Below, in pieces: positions 50,348 to 60,886 of a stretch of 64,000 nucleotides of DNA. Every line of letters begins with the position of its first letter. The stretch's first letter is position 1. Source of the DNA: Silene latifolia (lineage: Eukaryota > Streptophyta > Magnoliopsida > Caryophyllales > Caryophyllaceae); the NCBI RefSeq assembly GCF_048544455.1, contig NC_133526.1, positions 8,448,001 to 8,512,000 of the forward strand, in the 5' to 3' direction. Under the pieces are notes generated by a model, which searched no databases, had not been told where the DNA came from, and was given only the letters and a program-made list of their open reading frames with translations. Position numbers and translations under genes: made by a program.

Positions 50348-51379
50348 CTAAGCAATGTGTGGGTTGAGTTAATTGCTTTTTAATTAATATATATGTTAGG
50401 AAGTTGTGCCATAATCATCATCATCTCTCTCAATAATGCTGCTTCAAATCCTATTACTAACCCTTCTCATTCCATATTATCCGTTCATATGTACAGTGAA
50501 TGTCGGTAATAATGCATGCATTGGAATTCTAACAGTAGTAATTATGCATGCATCTAGTAATATTTAATTTATTTTTTTTTATTTTTTAAGAACAAACAAC
50601 AACGGTTATTTTAAAACAACCCGTTGTCTTTAGTTATAACAACGGTTTTGTATATTACAACCCGTTGTTATAACTTTCCCCCCAAAATTGAGTCACACTT
50701 TCCACAACGGGTTTTTATACATAAAACCGTGGTTAATATTTTTAACAACGGTTTCCTTAAGTAAACCAACCGTTGTTAAAACCTTCTACAACGGACGCTT
50801 TAACAACGTCCGCTTTTTTATATAACAACGGTTTTTGACCGTTGTTATAGCCTGTATCTGTAGTAGTGCATGCATATTGTTGAGTAGGGAAGACTAAGTC
50901 GACTTGTAGGTGTTGTACAATCTATTCGATTCGGCTCCGGGACTCAAACTTTCCTAGGATTGTAAGACATAAACCAACTCGATCCATCACAACAATAATT
51001 GCTTGCTTATAACTTGAGAATATGTTTGTATGATCAATTCCCATGAATCCCCTATGACCCCATGATACCTTAGTGCCTTTTATCAATTGTTTACAACTCT
51101 TTTAATTCATCTTGCTTGTTTACTTGCTTTGCTATTTAGTTTAGTGACCTTCTACATCAACCCCAATTGTGACCCCCCTAAGACACCACTAGTTGCAATA
51201 GAAATCTCATCTCAATTCCCGTCCCTTGGGATCCGACCTTTACTTGCCTCTTTACTAATTATAGAGTTGTTTGTGAAGCTATAAATTGTGTTTTGATTTG
51301 GAAGTGATCCAACGACAATATCTAATCTCACCTAACACGATCACGACCACGTCACTTAGCCAATTTATCGACTCCATCA

Positions 51380-53010
51380 AATATGAGCTGCGAACATCAC
51401 AAGGATGGCGACTCAGTGTTGAACAAAGGAGCAGGTGGCGGTTGCAGGTGGATGTCGATGCTGTAGCTGGTCACGGAGGTCGGAACTGTTGCTGGTGGTA
51501 AGAATGGCTGAATGGAGGTGCGTTGATGGTAGGCTCGAGCCATGGTGGTGCGGATTGATGGTGAATTGCTGTGTAATTTCCTGTGTTGCTCGGTTTCGGG
51601 CTAATTGGTGGTCGTCGAAGTGGCCGATGAAGGTGCCTCTGTTGCTACTGTTGTAACAGATTGAGTAGCTGTGGTAGGTGGTTGCTCGGCTGTGGTTGAT
51701 CCATGGTTATGTCGAGGTGAGCCATGGTAGTTCTGGGATAATGGTGTCGAATGGTAAAGTGGTGGTGAATTGAGAATGATGGAGATGAATAGTGATGTTG
51801 ATGAATGATGAACGAGAGCGGTACCGTGCAGGAGGTGTAGCTCGGTGGTAAAAGGAGTTGCTGGCCGCGAGACGGAGGAGCGATTGTCGTGAATGTGTGG
51901 GTCAATTGTTTTTACTGGTTAGTCGGTGATTGAAGTTGTGGGTTATATGGCACTGGGGAGTTGAACTAGATGTGGTGTTTGTTAAAGTCAAGGATTGACT
52001 TTCATTTTATTTTTGCTTGATCTCATTTAGTCCGTCTCAATCCGTCTTTTATTCACGAACTTGTACCTATAAAATGAAAATAACAATAGCATTACCAAAC
52101 CAATAAAATATAACGATCATTCGCAATTATTATAATAAAATTAATGACTTCCAATTAGTTAGTAAAATGAGCTATTAATCGATTAAAGCACACAAAAATC
52201 GAGTCGGATTAAGGTATAAATAAGGGGTAAAATGCGATTAAAATACTACTCATCAAATATCCCCACACTTAAAACTTACTCGTCCTCGAGTAAGCTCATA
52301 AACCAAGCCAAGGACCCTTATTAAATCAACAACTAATCTATCCTAATAATATCCGATGAGAGGCAATTAACGGGCCTTCTCCGTCCCTTCAACTCACAAC
52401 GAAACACAATGAGGTATGTGCTTCCTTGCAAGGCAAGTGGGAGCTTGCGGAAAATTTTGACACATCCAACATTTAAGCACGAAATAACATATAGGATGCA
52501 TATAAAAAAGGCGAACCGCTTTGCTCATCTAAGCGGCCAGGTTTTATTTCAAAAATCGAAAGGTCTAGGTTGGGAGATACCGTCTCAAGCTCTCAACGAG
52601 GTGCCAACCCCTTAAGAGTGGCTTATGCAACCCAATACAACAACCAAGATGCCAAGGAAACAAATTCAAAGGCGGGAAAAAGGAAGCAAGGCTAAAAGTC
52701 CAAGATTGACATGACACGACACAAGATTCAACCAAGAGAGACCCATGACTAAGGGGACTTACACTACCGACTTACTCGCGGTTTTCACTCGTCACTCATT
52801 GAAGAACGGATGTTTTCATGTGACAAAAAGTAACCAAAAACACTCACCTACTACGACTCGTGAAAAGTGCCCGCAATCTAACGTGTAATTTTATCATATG
52901 ACCATGTGAGTTGCAAAAAGGAAGAATGCACACAAGTTGAAACAAAAGCTTGTAACGGGGCTTGGGGAACGGGTCAAAACGGGATTGGTGCAAGCACCAT
53001 TATGGATAAT
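51380..53010 (-). mobile_element. Second Athila-type fossil, minus strand, 3' end fragment
   Basis: On the minus strand a 3' non-coding stretch (53010-52269) resembles that of the first Athila element in order (CTTGCCTTGCAAG..., TTGTGAGTT, AGGGACGG, ...CGAGGACGAGTAAG). A polypurine tract AAGTGTGGGGATATT (52270-52256) follows, then an LTR start TGATGAGTAGTATTTTAATC at 52255. Only about 875 bp of LTR remain before the first element's LTR end. The LTR is similar to the solo LTR ending at 56090. Broken. Confidence 0.65.
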
Positions 53011-54265
53011 TGATACCAAGTTTGTCGTACTCCTCGGTATGCAAACAATATTTGTAATACTCAATACCAACTAATAAACGTAGTAGGGTAAGGAGGTCGA
53101 TCCCAAGAGACGGTGGTTGTGGTTCTTAAATTGATTGTTTTATTTTTAGTTTAGTTCTAGCAAGTATTGAATGATTGACAACTAACTACCAAGACTAACT
53201 ACTAACTATTTGAATCTAAACTAATGCAAGTAAAGACAAGTAATACTAAAATGATCTAAGACAATAATTAGGAGAAACTAGGATGTTGGGTTCACCAATG
53301 TAATTAGAGAAAGAAGATTGACATAGACTAACAATTATCTAGGTCGATACAAAGGCAAGACTTCATCTCTCGATGCAAATCCTACTCTAGGTCAAGATTT
53401 AATCGACTTACTCATTCAATTAACCCAAACCTTAATTTGTTATCAAATCTTAATCACTAGCTAAGTTACTCACTCAACAAGTGGATTAATTAGAGAAATT
53501 GACTTAACTTACTCATTCAAGCAATTCCTCGAACAACTTATGTGCATAACAAATTATAAATGTAAATGACTCAAGAATTATCATCAATTTATGCCAAACC
53601 CATTACATAACACTACAAAGGATCCCCCTTCATCCTAGTATCAAACTACTCAAACATGTTACTAAAATTACAAGTAAAAGATGAGAACTTTATCATGAAA
53701 ATAACAAGAACAAACATAATATAAAGACAAGTAATTAAACTACAATAAACATGTAAACAATTGAGAGGAACTAAATTAAGGGAATGATCAACATGTAAAC
53801 AAATGAGCCATAACAACAATCAAAGGTGGAAACTTTAACATAAGATAAACACAATAAAACATGTTGGAAATTATACTAATTAAACTATGAGGAAATGTAA
53901 ACAAATGTAAACAATTGAAAATTGAGAAGCGAATTGTACCAATAATGAATAAAGGAGGAAACTTGGATGAAAATAATGAGGAATGAATCTCTTCTTCCCT
54001 CAAATTACAACCCACTAATCTAATTGTAAACTATTGATAATTGTAGAGATTCAATAAACTAAAGAGAGATTAAATTTTAATTAAATAAAGATTAAAACTT
54101 GATCAAAGGAGTACTTGATAGATTAGATGAAATAATTAGGGTTCTTACATATTTGAGAGAATAATAGAGAGACTAATTTTCTAATCTAATCTAGTCTAAT
54201 GTGAGGTTAGGTCTAATGTAAGATAGTAGTGTCTTAAATACTAGTTTGATAAAAAGCACAAATTC

Positions 54266-54420
54266 TCATTATAGACGGACGCTATCCGTCTATACGTATA
54301 GACGGATACCATTTTCTCTCACAAAATACCCATTTGCCATAAAGTGGGAAGCACATAGGGGGTGCTCACCTTGTCCCTCATATCCATTTTATTAGAGGTC
54401 TTTACCCGTCTGTTCGCCCC
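54266..54420. repeat. Foldback MITE with TATAGACGGATA units
   Basis: TCTCATTATAGACGGACGCT, TCCGTCTATACGTATAGACGGA and CTCTCACAAAATACCCAT match parts of the repeats at 8437-8600 and 5831-5987. The right end is degraded (CCCGTCTGTTCG). Inserted in the 3080 bp LTR. Confidence 0.55.
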
Positions 54421-54468
54421 ACCCGTATATACCAAGATCTATTGAATAAAAAAATACCACTACTAATA

Positions 54469-54501
<33 letters not shown>

Positions 54502-54505
54502 TCTA

Positions 54506-54793
54506 AGGGTGTGTTTGGATAGCAAAAGTGGAGAGAAAAGGGAGGGGATGGAGAAGGAGGGAAGAGAAAGGGATGGAAGGGAAGGGGAGGGAGAATGGAG
54601 GAGGTCATTTTTCCTCCAAATCTTGACTTTATTGGAGAGGAAATAATTTGGCTTGGAGGGGGGAAGTGGAGGGATTCATTTTCCCTCCCCTCAAAATCCC
54701 TACACCTCCATTTTGCTAACCAAACAAAGGATTTATCATCCCTTCCTTTCCTCCCCCCTCTTTCCCTCCAAATCCTCCTATCCAAACAGACCC
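54506..54793. mobile_element. hAT-like MITE (GGGTNTGTTTGGATAG ends)
   Basis: Left end GGGTGTGTTTGGATAGCAAA, right end CCTATCCAAACAGACCCT. Purine-rich left half and pyrimidine-rich right half pair with each other. Flanks AACTCTAA / ACCTCTAC look like a worn 8 bp duplication. Inserted in the 3080 bp LTR. Confidence 0.6.
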
Positions 54794-54884
54794 TACCTCT
54801 ACAAAATCAATCAACACAATACAAATAGAAAAGGACAAAGCATCGACACAAATGAAAAAGGTAAAACAAGGCAGATGGGCCCTG

Positions 54885-55160
54885 CCGGCAGGCCGGCTAC
54901 CGGCCGTGTCACCGGTAGCGAGACCAATGAAGCAAGGGGCATAAATTGATGTGATGTGCGTTATGCCAGTAGGCCGACTGTCGGGACACCGGTATAGGGA
55001 ACAAAAATTGATGCGAGATTGTTGATTTTCGTGTTGTGTGCCGGCGAGACGGCTACCGGTTGCTATGCCGGTAGCGAGACCTCACAGAAAAGGAGAGGAA
55101 TTGATGTTGGTGCCTGCCAGTGTAGGTAGTCGACTGCCGGGGCACCGGCAGAAAGTACAT
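54885..55160. repeat. GCCGGCAGGCCGGCTACCGG-type palindrome cluster
   Basis: Four spaced blocks of GCCGG/CCGGC/ACCGGTA words (GCCGGCTACCGGCCG, CACCGGTAGCGAGACC, GGCCGACTGTCGGGACACCG, GCCGACTGCCGGGGCACCGG... in variant form) within an AT-rich LTR. Confidence 0.8.
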
Positions 55161-56095
55161 ATGCTTCAAATCAGCTCGGTTTCGAGCTCGAGTAGATGAA
55201 CGAATTTGATGATGGTAATGGGTAATGTCGCTGCTGCTGGTATTATTGTTGTTGCTGCGATGATGAGCTTGGTGTTGTCGGAGGTGGACTGTGGTGGAAT
55301 GAAGGTGTTGGAATGATGCGGGATTAATGGAGGATAGTGATGGTGAAGGTGACGGGAGCTGTTCGGAGTTGCTGGTGAGTTGTTGCAGTTGGACTCGGGT
55401 TTCGGTGACGATGGTGAGTATCGAGGTTGAAACATGGTGGTTTGATGATGGTGGCGAAAGGCAGGTTGCGGGATTTAATGGTGATGAGTGTATGAATTAC
55501 GATGTATAGGGGATGGAATTGGTGTTGATAAATGAATGACGATGGTGGGTTGTTAATGTGTGCAGGTGGTTGAAAATGGTGGTTAAGTAATGAGGGGGCA
55601 AGTGGAGTTGTCGTGCTGCCATGGTGTTACAGGTGGGTTGATGATGATCTCAACTCGGGTTTTAATTCCGAGTTCGGAATTGATAATGGAGGTGATGGCA
55701 GCTAATGGAGGTGATGATGGAATGGTAAGGTGGAGCTGGTTCAAGTGAATGATGAAGATGAAGGGGACGGGTTTGACTTTGGAAGAGTTAAATGGTCAAC
55801 TTTGACTTTTGCTTTAATGAGTATTCCAAGTCTCAACTTCTCAATTTGATTCCGTCTCAACCTGTCTCATTACTTCCCCTTGCTTTCCCGTTTCACCTAT
55901 ACATCATGTTAATAAAGTAATTATGATACTAATATTATATAAAAAATACAATTAATTATTAATTATAATAATACGACTAATTATTATAAATTAGTAAATA
56001 AATGAGCTATTTAATCATATAAGCACACAAAATCGAGTCGAATGAAAGGATTAAATATGGGGTAAAATGACACTAAAATTATACTTATCAATAAT

Positions 56096-56750
56096 GAGAG
56101 GTTACATATCAAGAAATTGTCAAAATTCCATTTCCTCCCAACTTATTACAACAAATGAATGTGTTCCGGGTGTAATTCCAGAGCAGTTATATGTTACCAC
56201 CCGTGCTTGTAGAATGACGTCTTTAGTTGAATCCTCCTTGCGGTCTCCTGAAACGATGAACAAACTGAGGGCTCGGCTTTGGGCGAGCGAACTCACTCCG
56301 ACGCTCAAGTCAGTAACTTAGAGAGGTAAGTGGTTGTTTCTTGGCAAAGTACGTATTGTAGAGAGATAAGGAAGATATTACCAGATGAATAGTGATTCTT
56401 AGGTTAAGTTGTGGATCCTTTCCTCAATGATAGTTGAGGAGTATTTATAGACTTTCACCTTTTGTCACGTAGTGGCCAAGTGGCCAAGTGGCTAACAGGT
56501 GGAAAGACTGAGCTACCCTCGGCCGAGGGACCCATGGCAGGCCGGCGGGCCCTGTTGACTCGCCGCCGAGGGGTCTTGGATATGAGTTCGCGGATGTGTG
56601 CCCCGGCGGACAAGGTGTCCTAGCCGAGGCACAAGAGGCAGCCGACAGTCTGCGTCGGTTAAGTTTGTTTAAGCCGTTGACTTCTTGTGGATATCTTTGA
56701 CCTTGCTCAATATGTTGACTTGGTCAGAGGGTGCAGAATATGCCCCATCA
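56096..56750 (-). mobile_element. 3' LTR of the Tat element
   Basis: Minus-strand start TGATGGGGCATATTCTGCAC right after the polypurine tract. GC-rich middle (GGCGGGCCCTGTTGACTCG, CCGAGGCACAAGAGGCAGCC on +). About 650 bp; the distal edge near 56096 is not certain. Confidence 0.6.
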
Positions 56751-57240
56751 ATTTGCCCCCAGCGTAGTCTATGCCGTGGTATGGGCTCCGATGTATGCTG
56801 AGCGTATATTCTGCGCAAGTGAAAATTTCTGCCCCGGCTTCTTCTTCCCCGGCATGGCTCTGCTTAGGCCGCACCATAAACCATATCCCCCCTCCACATG
56901 GATGTGTAATGGACGTCCGATGTGGAAAAAGGCAATGACGCTGGCTGAGACCAAAGGTAGAGAGTGCCGGTTGTTTCTGATTGCCCCCTGGCCGGTGCTT
57001 TCTGGCTTGGTTGATCACGTGGCCGGCGGAGAACAGATACTTAGGAATTTGTCGAGGAAGATGAATAGGCAGAGATATGAAGGGGCGTGTTGAAGACGCT
57101 TGGTCACTGTTGCATTGATTGACATTCAATTGTCGCGACGATTGACATCCCGTGGTTGCATGCTCGACACGTGTCTGATTGCTGATTGGCTGACGTTTCA
57201 TGGGCTGTGCCCTGATTGGTCCTTCTTCATGGGCTTTTTC

Positions 57241-57250
57241 CTATAAATAG
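57241..57250 (+). promoter_or_regulatory. TATA box for the antisense ORF of the Tat element
   Basis: CTATAAATAG on the plus strand, followed by a pyrimidine-rich leader (ttcctcaaaaatttccttctttc) and, about 175 bp later, the first ATG (57422). It points away from the LTR and against the element's own sense strand. Confidence 0.5.
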
Positions 57251-57421
57251 GGTACTTAGTCCCTGAAATTGGCCACCAATTTCATTTCCTCAAAAATTTC
57301 CTTCTTTCTAGCCCTTGTGACGAAACCTCTCTCTAGCTTTCAGAATCATTACTCCGGCGTGGCAGTTTTCTTCAAGGTAAACAAATAAATTCTCTTTTTA
57401 ACTCGTAAGTTTTGTTGTAAC

Positions 57422-60105
57422 ATGTCTTCTGCTGGTCTTGGACCTAGTAAGCTTCTTGCGCCGGGGTTCCCCGTCGCGTCTTGATGAGGAGGAGATACTA
57501 AACGCCATCCCGATAAGGTTTGGGGGCCCTAGGTCTCCGTCTCCTGAAGTCGATCCAAAAGCTCCGGAGGGTGGGGAAGATGATGATGTTGATGATGGCT
57601 GTGAGGAAGGGATTCCTTCTGGTGAGGAGAGGCCGCCTATCCTGAACCACGGCGAGGCGTGCGTGACTGGTCCTGACCGTGCCTGGACCAATAAATTCGC
57701 CAGTTGTTCTGGTGGAACTCTTTTCGAGGGTCATTTCTATTTCTGTGAGGGGTACAAAATTGTTATCCCTGGGAAGGGTCAGGCGGTCTGTTGCCCTCCT
57801 CCGGGGCATATCGGCGTATATATCAGGCATCTGGAATATGGCCTCCGGTTTCCTTTGAACAAATACGTCACGGCCATCGTCAAAGCTATGAACGTTGCCG
57901 TGGCTCAGCTGCATCCGTTGGCCGTTAGGACGATAGTTGGCTTCGTGTGGCTCTGTCTTTTCAAGGGGGAGGTACCTACAGTTAATTTATTCCGCCGGCT
58001 TCATCATCTTCGGGCATCGACCCCCGGTAAGGTGGGGTGGTACAGCGTGCAGATGGAGCCGGCGTCCTCTCCGTTGATAAGCTTTCTTCCTGCAAGGACC
58101 GGAAGGGGCGGTGGGTGTATGTCAAAGTGCTTGGATGACTATCCGTTGCCCGGTCCTTCCAAAGCACCAAGTCAACTAACGGTGCGAGAGTAAAAGGGAG
58201 CGTGAAAAATGGGTCTCCCAGAGTAAGCACAAGATGGATGCCAGCAGGGTTGCTCTTAGTGCTGACGAGGAGCGGGCGATGCAGCTATTTGATGTTGAGA
58301 AGAGATGGGTGCCCCCGACTCAGATTATTCTTCAGGATAAGCTGCTTTGCCGCGTCGGCCTCATACCGGCCCTCAACCAGGGTGAGTAGGGTCGGTGTGA
58401 GGCCCATCTCTGCCTATTACGCTCCTGTTTTTAGAGCTTTGTTTTACTTCTTTTATGTAACTCTTGTCTGGTTTCTTGCGGATCGGTTTGGCCAGGATCA
58501 TGCGAGGAGACCTTGAAGAGGTTGGGGCTTGATAAGGACGGGAACGTCGTTGAGCGAACCCTCGGGCGACACGTGTGATCGTAGATTGGCTCCCAACGAA
58601 CTTATGGACAAGCGGTAAGGCGCTGGATCGAGGCGGCTCAAGCACGGGTTCTCGGGGTGTGCCAAGAGAACATCAAAGGCGAGGTCCGGTCCGCGACGTT
58701 GTCGATCCCAGCTCCTCTTCAACCCCAACGGTCCGGAAGGAGCATGTGGAGGTCATCGATGTCTCCGGAGATGGTGACCGTTGCGAAGGGCCCTCCTTCT
58801 CCCAAGAAGAAAAAGAGCCATTGCCGCCTGCCGCTGCTGGAAAAAGACGATTCACCCGGTCCTCCAACTAAGAGGGTCCAGACTCGTACGGACTGACACA
58901 CGTGGTTCAGACTTAGCTGGTTCATTATGCATTCCCGATGACGAGACTCTCGATGTGTCGATGAATGTTGACATGGATGCGCTTGTGTAAATTTTTTGTA
59001 GATCCGCCGTCGGCAAATGCCGTTCTTGCGATCGGCAATTAGAGAAGCGACCGAGAAGGCGGGTGATAGGAATGTCACCGTTGACTCCGCACTCCGAAGG
59101 TTCCCCCACCGAGCTTGTGGCGGAGGGTACAAAAATATCCGAGAGGCTGGCGAAGTGGACTCAACTGGCCGGCTCCTACATTATGGAGCAAGAACAGGCC
59201 ATGGCCCAGCTAGGCCACGATCCAACGGATCAAGCTTGATCTCTCCGCTGCAAAGGGAGAAGCGGGAAGGCTAAGGCCGGATCTCCTTCGCCAAGAAGCG
59301 TGTGGAGGAAGCCGAGAAGGCTGCTAGGGGCCGAGAGGGCCAAAGTTGAGGATGCGATGCCGCCACCGCCAAGATGATGGAGGAGCGGGACCGGTATAAG
59401 GGCGCTTATGACGCCGTGGTTGCCAAGAGGGAAGAGTGGAAGGATCTGCTCCATAACCAAAGTGAGGCGCTCGGGGACACGCAGCTACCCTTGCTCAAAA
59501 GGAGAAGGATATTGAAATGCTTCAAGATGATCTCCTCCCTAAAATGTGCGCCCAATTCCGGGACCAGGCCGAGGAGGCGACCAGGGAGGCAATCAAAAAG
59601 CTCATCCCCGACGGCTCCTTCCCGTGGGATAAATTTGACCAGCTTCTGGATGAGATGGGCGATCATCGCGAGAGCGCGGCTGCGGAGAAGGCGGAGGCGG
59701 CGAAGGCGGCTCGATAGCCGAGGCCAAGGTGGCCTATGATGCAAAGGTGAAGGAGGGTGAGAGGCTAAAGGCACTTGAAAACGTCGAGCCTTCTTTCGGG
59801 CCGGCCACCAAAGATCTTCTGCTGCTGCGATGGAGGGCGACAACGAACAGGCATAGGGAGACGGGCGGTCGTCACTGGACTCACCCGGCATCTCGGATAG
59901 CCTTAGGCTGTTCGGGGCCAACTATTGAGCCTTTCCTCCCTGCCATTTTTGGCGCTTCAAATGATATGTTTGTAATCTTTTGCTTTTCTTTCCCTTGTTT
60001 TGTTGTAAAACTCTTGGTAGGTTGTGTTTAGGCTTATCCCTATGGGGACGGCCGTCGTCTGTATTCTTTTCGCTTGTAACCTGTTATCATTAATGAAAGC
60101 TTGCT
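57422..60105 (+). pseudogene. Antisense extra ORF of the Tat element (putative gypsy-type domain)
   Basis: On the strand opposite to pol. The recognisable domain is about 57438-58190: RFPLNKYVTAIVKAMNVAVA, QLHPLAVRTIVGFVWLCLFK, EVPTVNLFRRLHHLRA, matching my memory of the plant 'putative gypsy type transposon' domain (PF04195 type). Downstream (59280-59720) is a Lys/Glu/Ala-rich coiled-coil-like part. Near 60077-60105 an ATTAATGAAAGC poly-A-signal-like motif follows a T-rich 3' region. Tat elements are known to carry extra ORFs, some antisense. Broken in several places; not expected to give a full product. Confidence 0.65.
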
Positions 60106-60249
60106 TATTTTGCCTTCGGCTTGGCCGAGGTCTTTTCTTGTCTTCTTGCGTTATTAATTGAGCGCTTTTTCATTTTTACCTTCGGCTCAACCGAGGCAGC
60201 TAGAATGCGTATCTTAACTGCGTTTAACGTCTTTTTCTTGGACATGTTA

Positions 60250-60723
60250 GCGTATCGACCGTTGTGTCCCCTGCCTAGCCATCGGCGGACCGAGGCGACT
60301 AGGAGTTACGGCGCGACAGCGTAGGTTTGCGTATCGATCGTTGTGTCCCCTGCCAGGCCTTCGGTTGGCTGAGGCGACTAGGGGTTACACCGCGACAGCA
60401 TGAGTTGGCGTATCGATCGTTGTGTCCCCTGCCAGGCCTTCGGTTGGCCGAGGCGACTAGGGGTTACGACGCGACAGCATGACTTGGCGTATCGATCGTT
60501 GTGTCCCCTGCCAGGCCTTCGGTTGGCCGAGGCGACTAGGGGTTACGACGCGACAGCATGAGTTGGCGTATCGATCGTTGTGTCCCCTGCCAGGCCTTCG
60601 GTTGGCCGAGGCGACTAGGGGTTACGACGCGACAGCATGAGTTGGCGTATCGATCGTTGTGTCCCCTGCCAGGCCTTCGGTTGGCCGAGGCGACTAGGGG
60701 TTACGACGCGACAGCATGTACCT
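60250..60723. repeat. 79 bp tandem repeat, six copies
   Basis: Units begin GCGTATCGATCGTTGTGTCC at 60250, 60329, 60408, 60487, 60566 and 60645, exactly 79 bp apart. They share CCTGCCAGGCCTTCGGTTGG and CGAGGCGACTAGGGGTTACG. The first copy is most diverged; the last four are nearly identical. They lie between the antisense ORF and the integrase end of the Tat element. Confidence 0.95.
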
Positions 60724-60886
60724 CTTGGGGTGACTTCCGTGGTGTCTACTTCTTGATGGTGACTATGGGGAAAATGAACACTGATGGAAAACTTGGATGG
60801 TTCTTCATTAGAGATAAACATGCGTCGGGGTGCCCACAGTTGTCTTTGGGCACCTCCGCCGCTATACAAAGTATTTCCTGAGATTG

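Larger units (their letters stand above)
49185..50868. mobile_element. Non-autonomous CACTA (En/Spm) element, 1684 bp
   Basis: Termini CACTACTACAAATTTAGGCA and CTGTATCTGTAGTAGTG give the TIR CACTACTACA. The 3 bp duplication CAT is at 49182-49184 and 50869-50871. About two dozen subterminal copies of (T)AACAACGG(G/T) in both orientations fill 49205-49520 and 50590-50855, like the TNPA-type binding repeats of CACTA elements. No TNPD/TNPA transposase. One small gene candidate (49982-50227, minus) with its own TATA box is inside. It landed in an Athila LTR and is therefore younger. Confidence 0.93.
42600..51379 (+). mobile_element. Athila-lineage Ty3/gypsy fossil, 3' part
   Basis: Parts on the plus strand: an env-like region of the Athila ORF-1 protein type (about 42726-43637 and 45308-45920), a long 3' non-coding stretch ending in the polypurine tract GGTTTGGGGATATT (47897-47910), and a 3' LTR 47911-51379 (TGATGTGACC ... 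CTCCATCA). The left boundary is approximate. The 5' LTR, gag and pol are absent, so it is a broken fragment. Two later insertions lie in it: a solo LTR at 43638-45307 and a CACTA element at 49185-50868. Removing the latter leaves an LTR of about 1.8 kb. Old, judging by nesting. Confidence 0.8.
47911..51379 (+). mobile_element. Athila 3' LTR, interrupted by a CACTA element
   Basis: Starts TGATGTGACCATAATTAGAG directly after the polypurine tract and ends ...TTATCGACTCCATCA. At 48250-48430 is a GC-rich cluster of AGACGCCCGGGCAG / ATCCGGCCGTC words. The CACTA insertion divides the LTR at 49184/50869. Confidence 0.75.
53011..56090 (-). mobile_element. Solo LTR (3080 bp), Athila-like
   Basis: Boundaries TGATACCAAGTTTG ... 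TTATACTTATCA with a perfect 5 bp duplication ATAAT (53006-53010, 56091-56095). On the minus strand it starts TGATAAGTATAATTTTAGTG, like the LTR at 52255. No protein-coding internal part. It contains two small elements (54266-54420, 54506-54793), an AAT run (54470-54500), and a GC-rich palindrome cluster (54885-55160). Confidence 0.82.

Noticed and set aside
51400-51905. Open frames on both strands (51.4-51.9 kb)
   Set aside because: GGTGGTGAT-type simple composition in an LTR fragment; the same composition recurs in the 3080 bp LTR at 55.2-55.7 kb.
54402-54949. Genes on both strands around 54.4-54.9 kb
   Set aside because: Frames lie in the purine/pyrimidine-rich arms of a hAT-like MITE and a GC-rich repeat; both strands are open for the same compositional reason.
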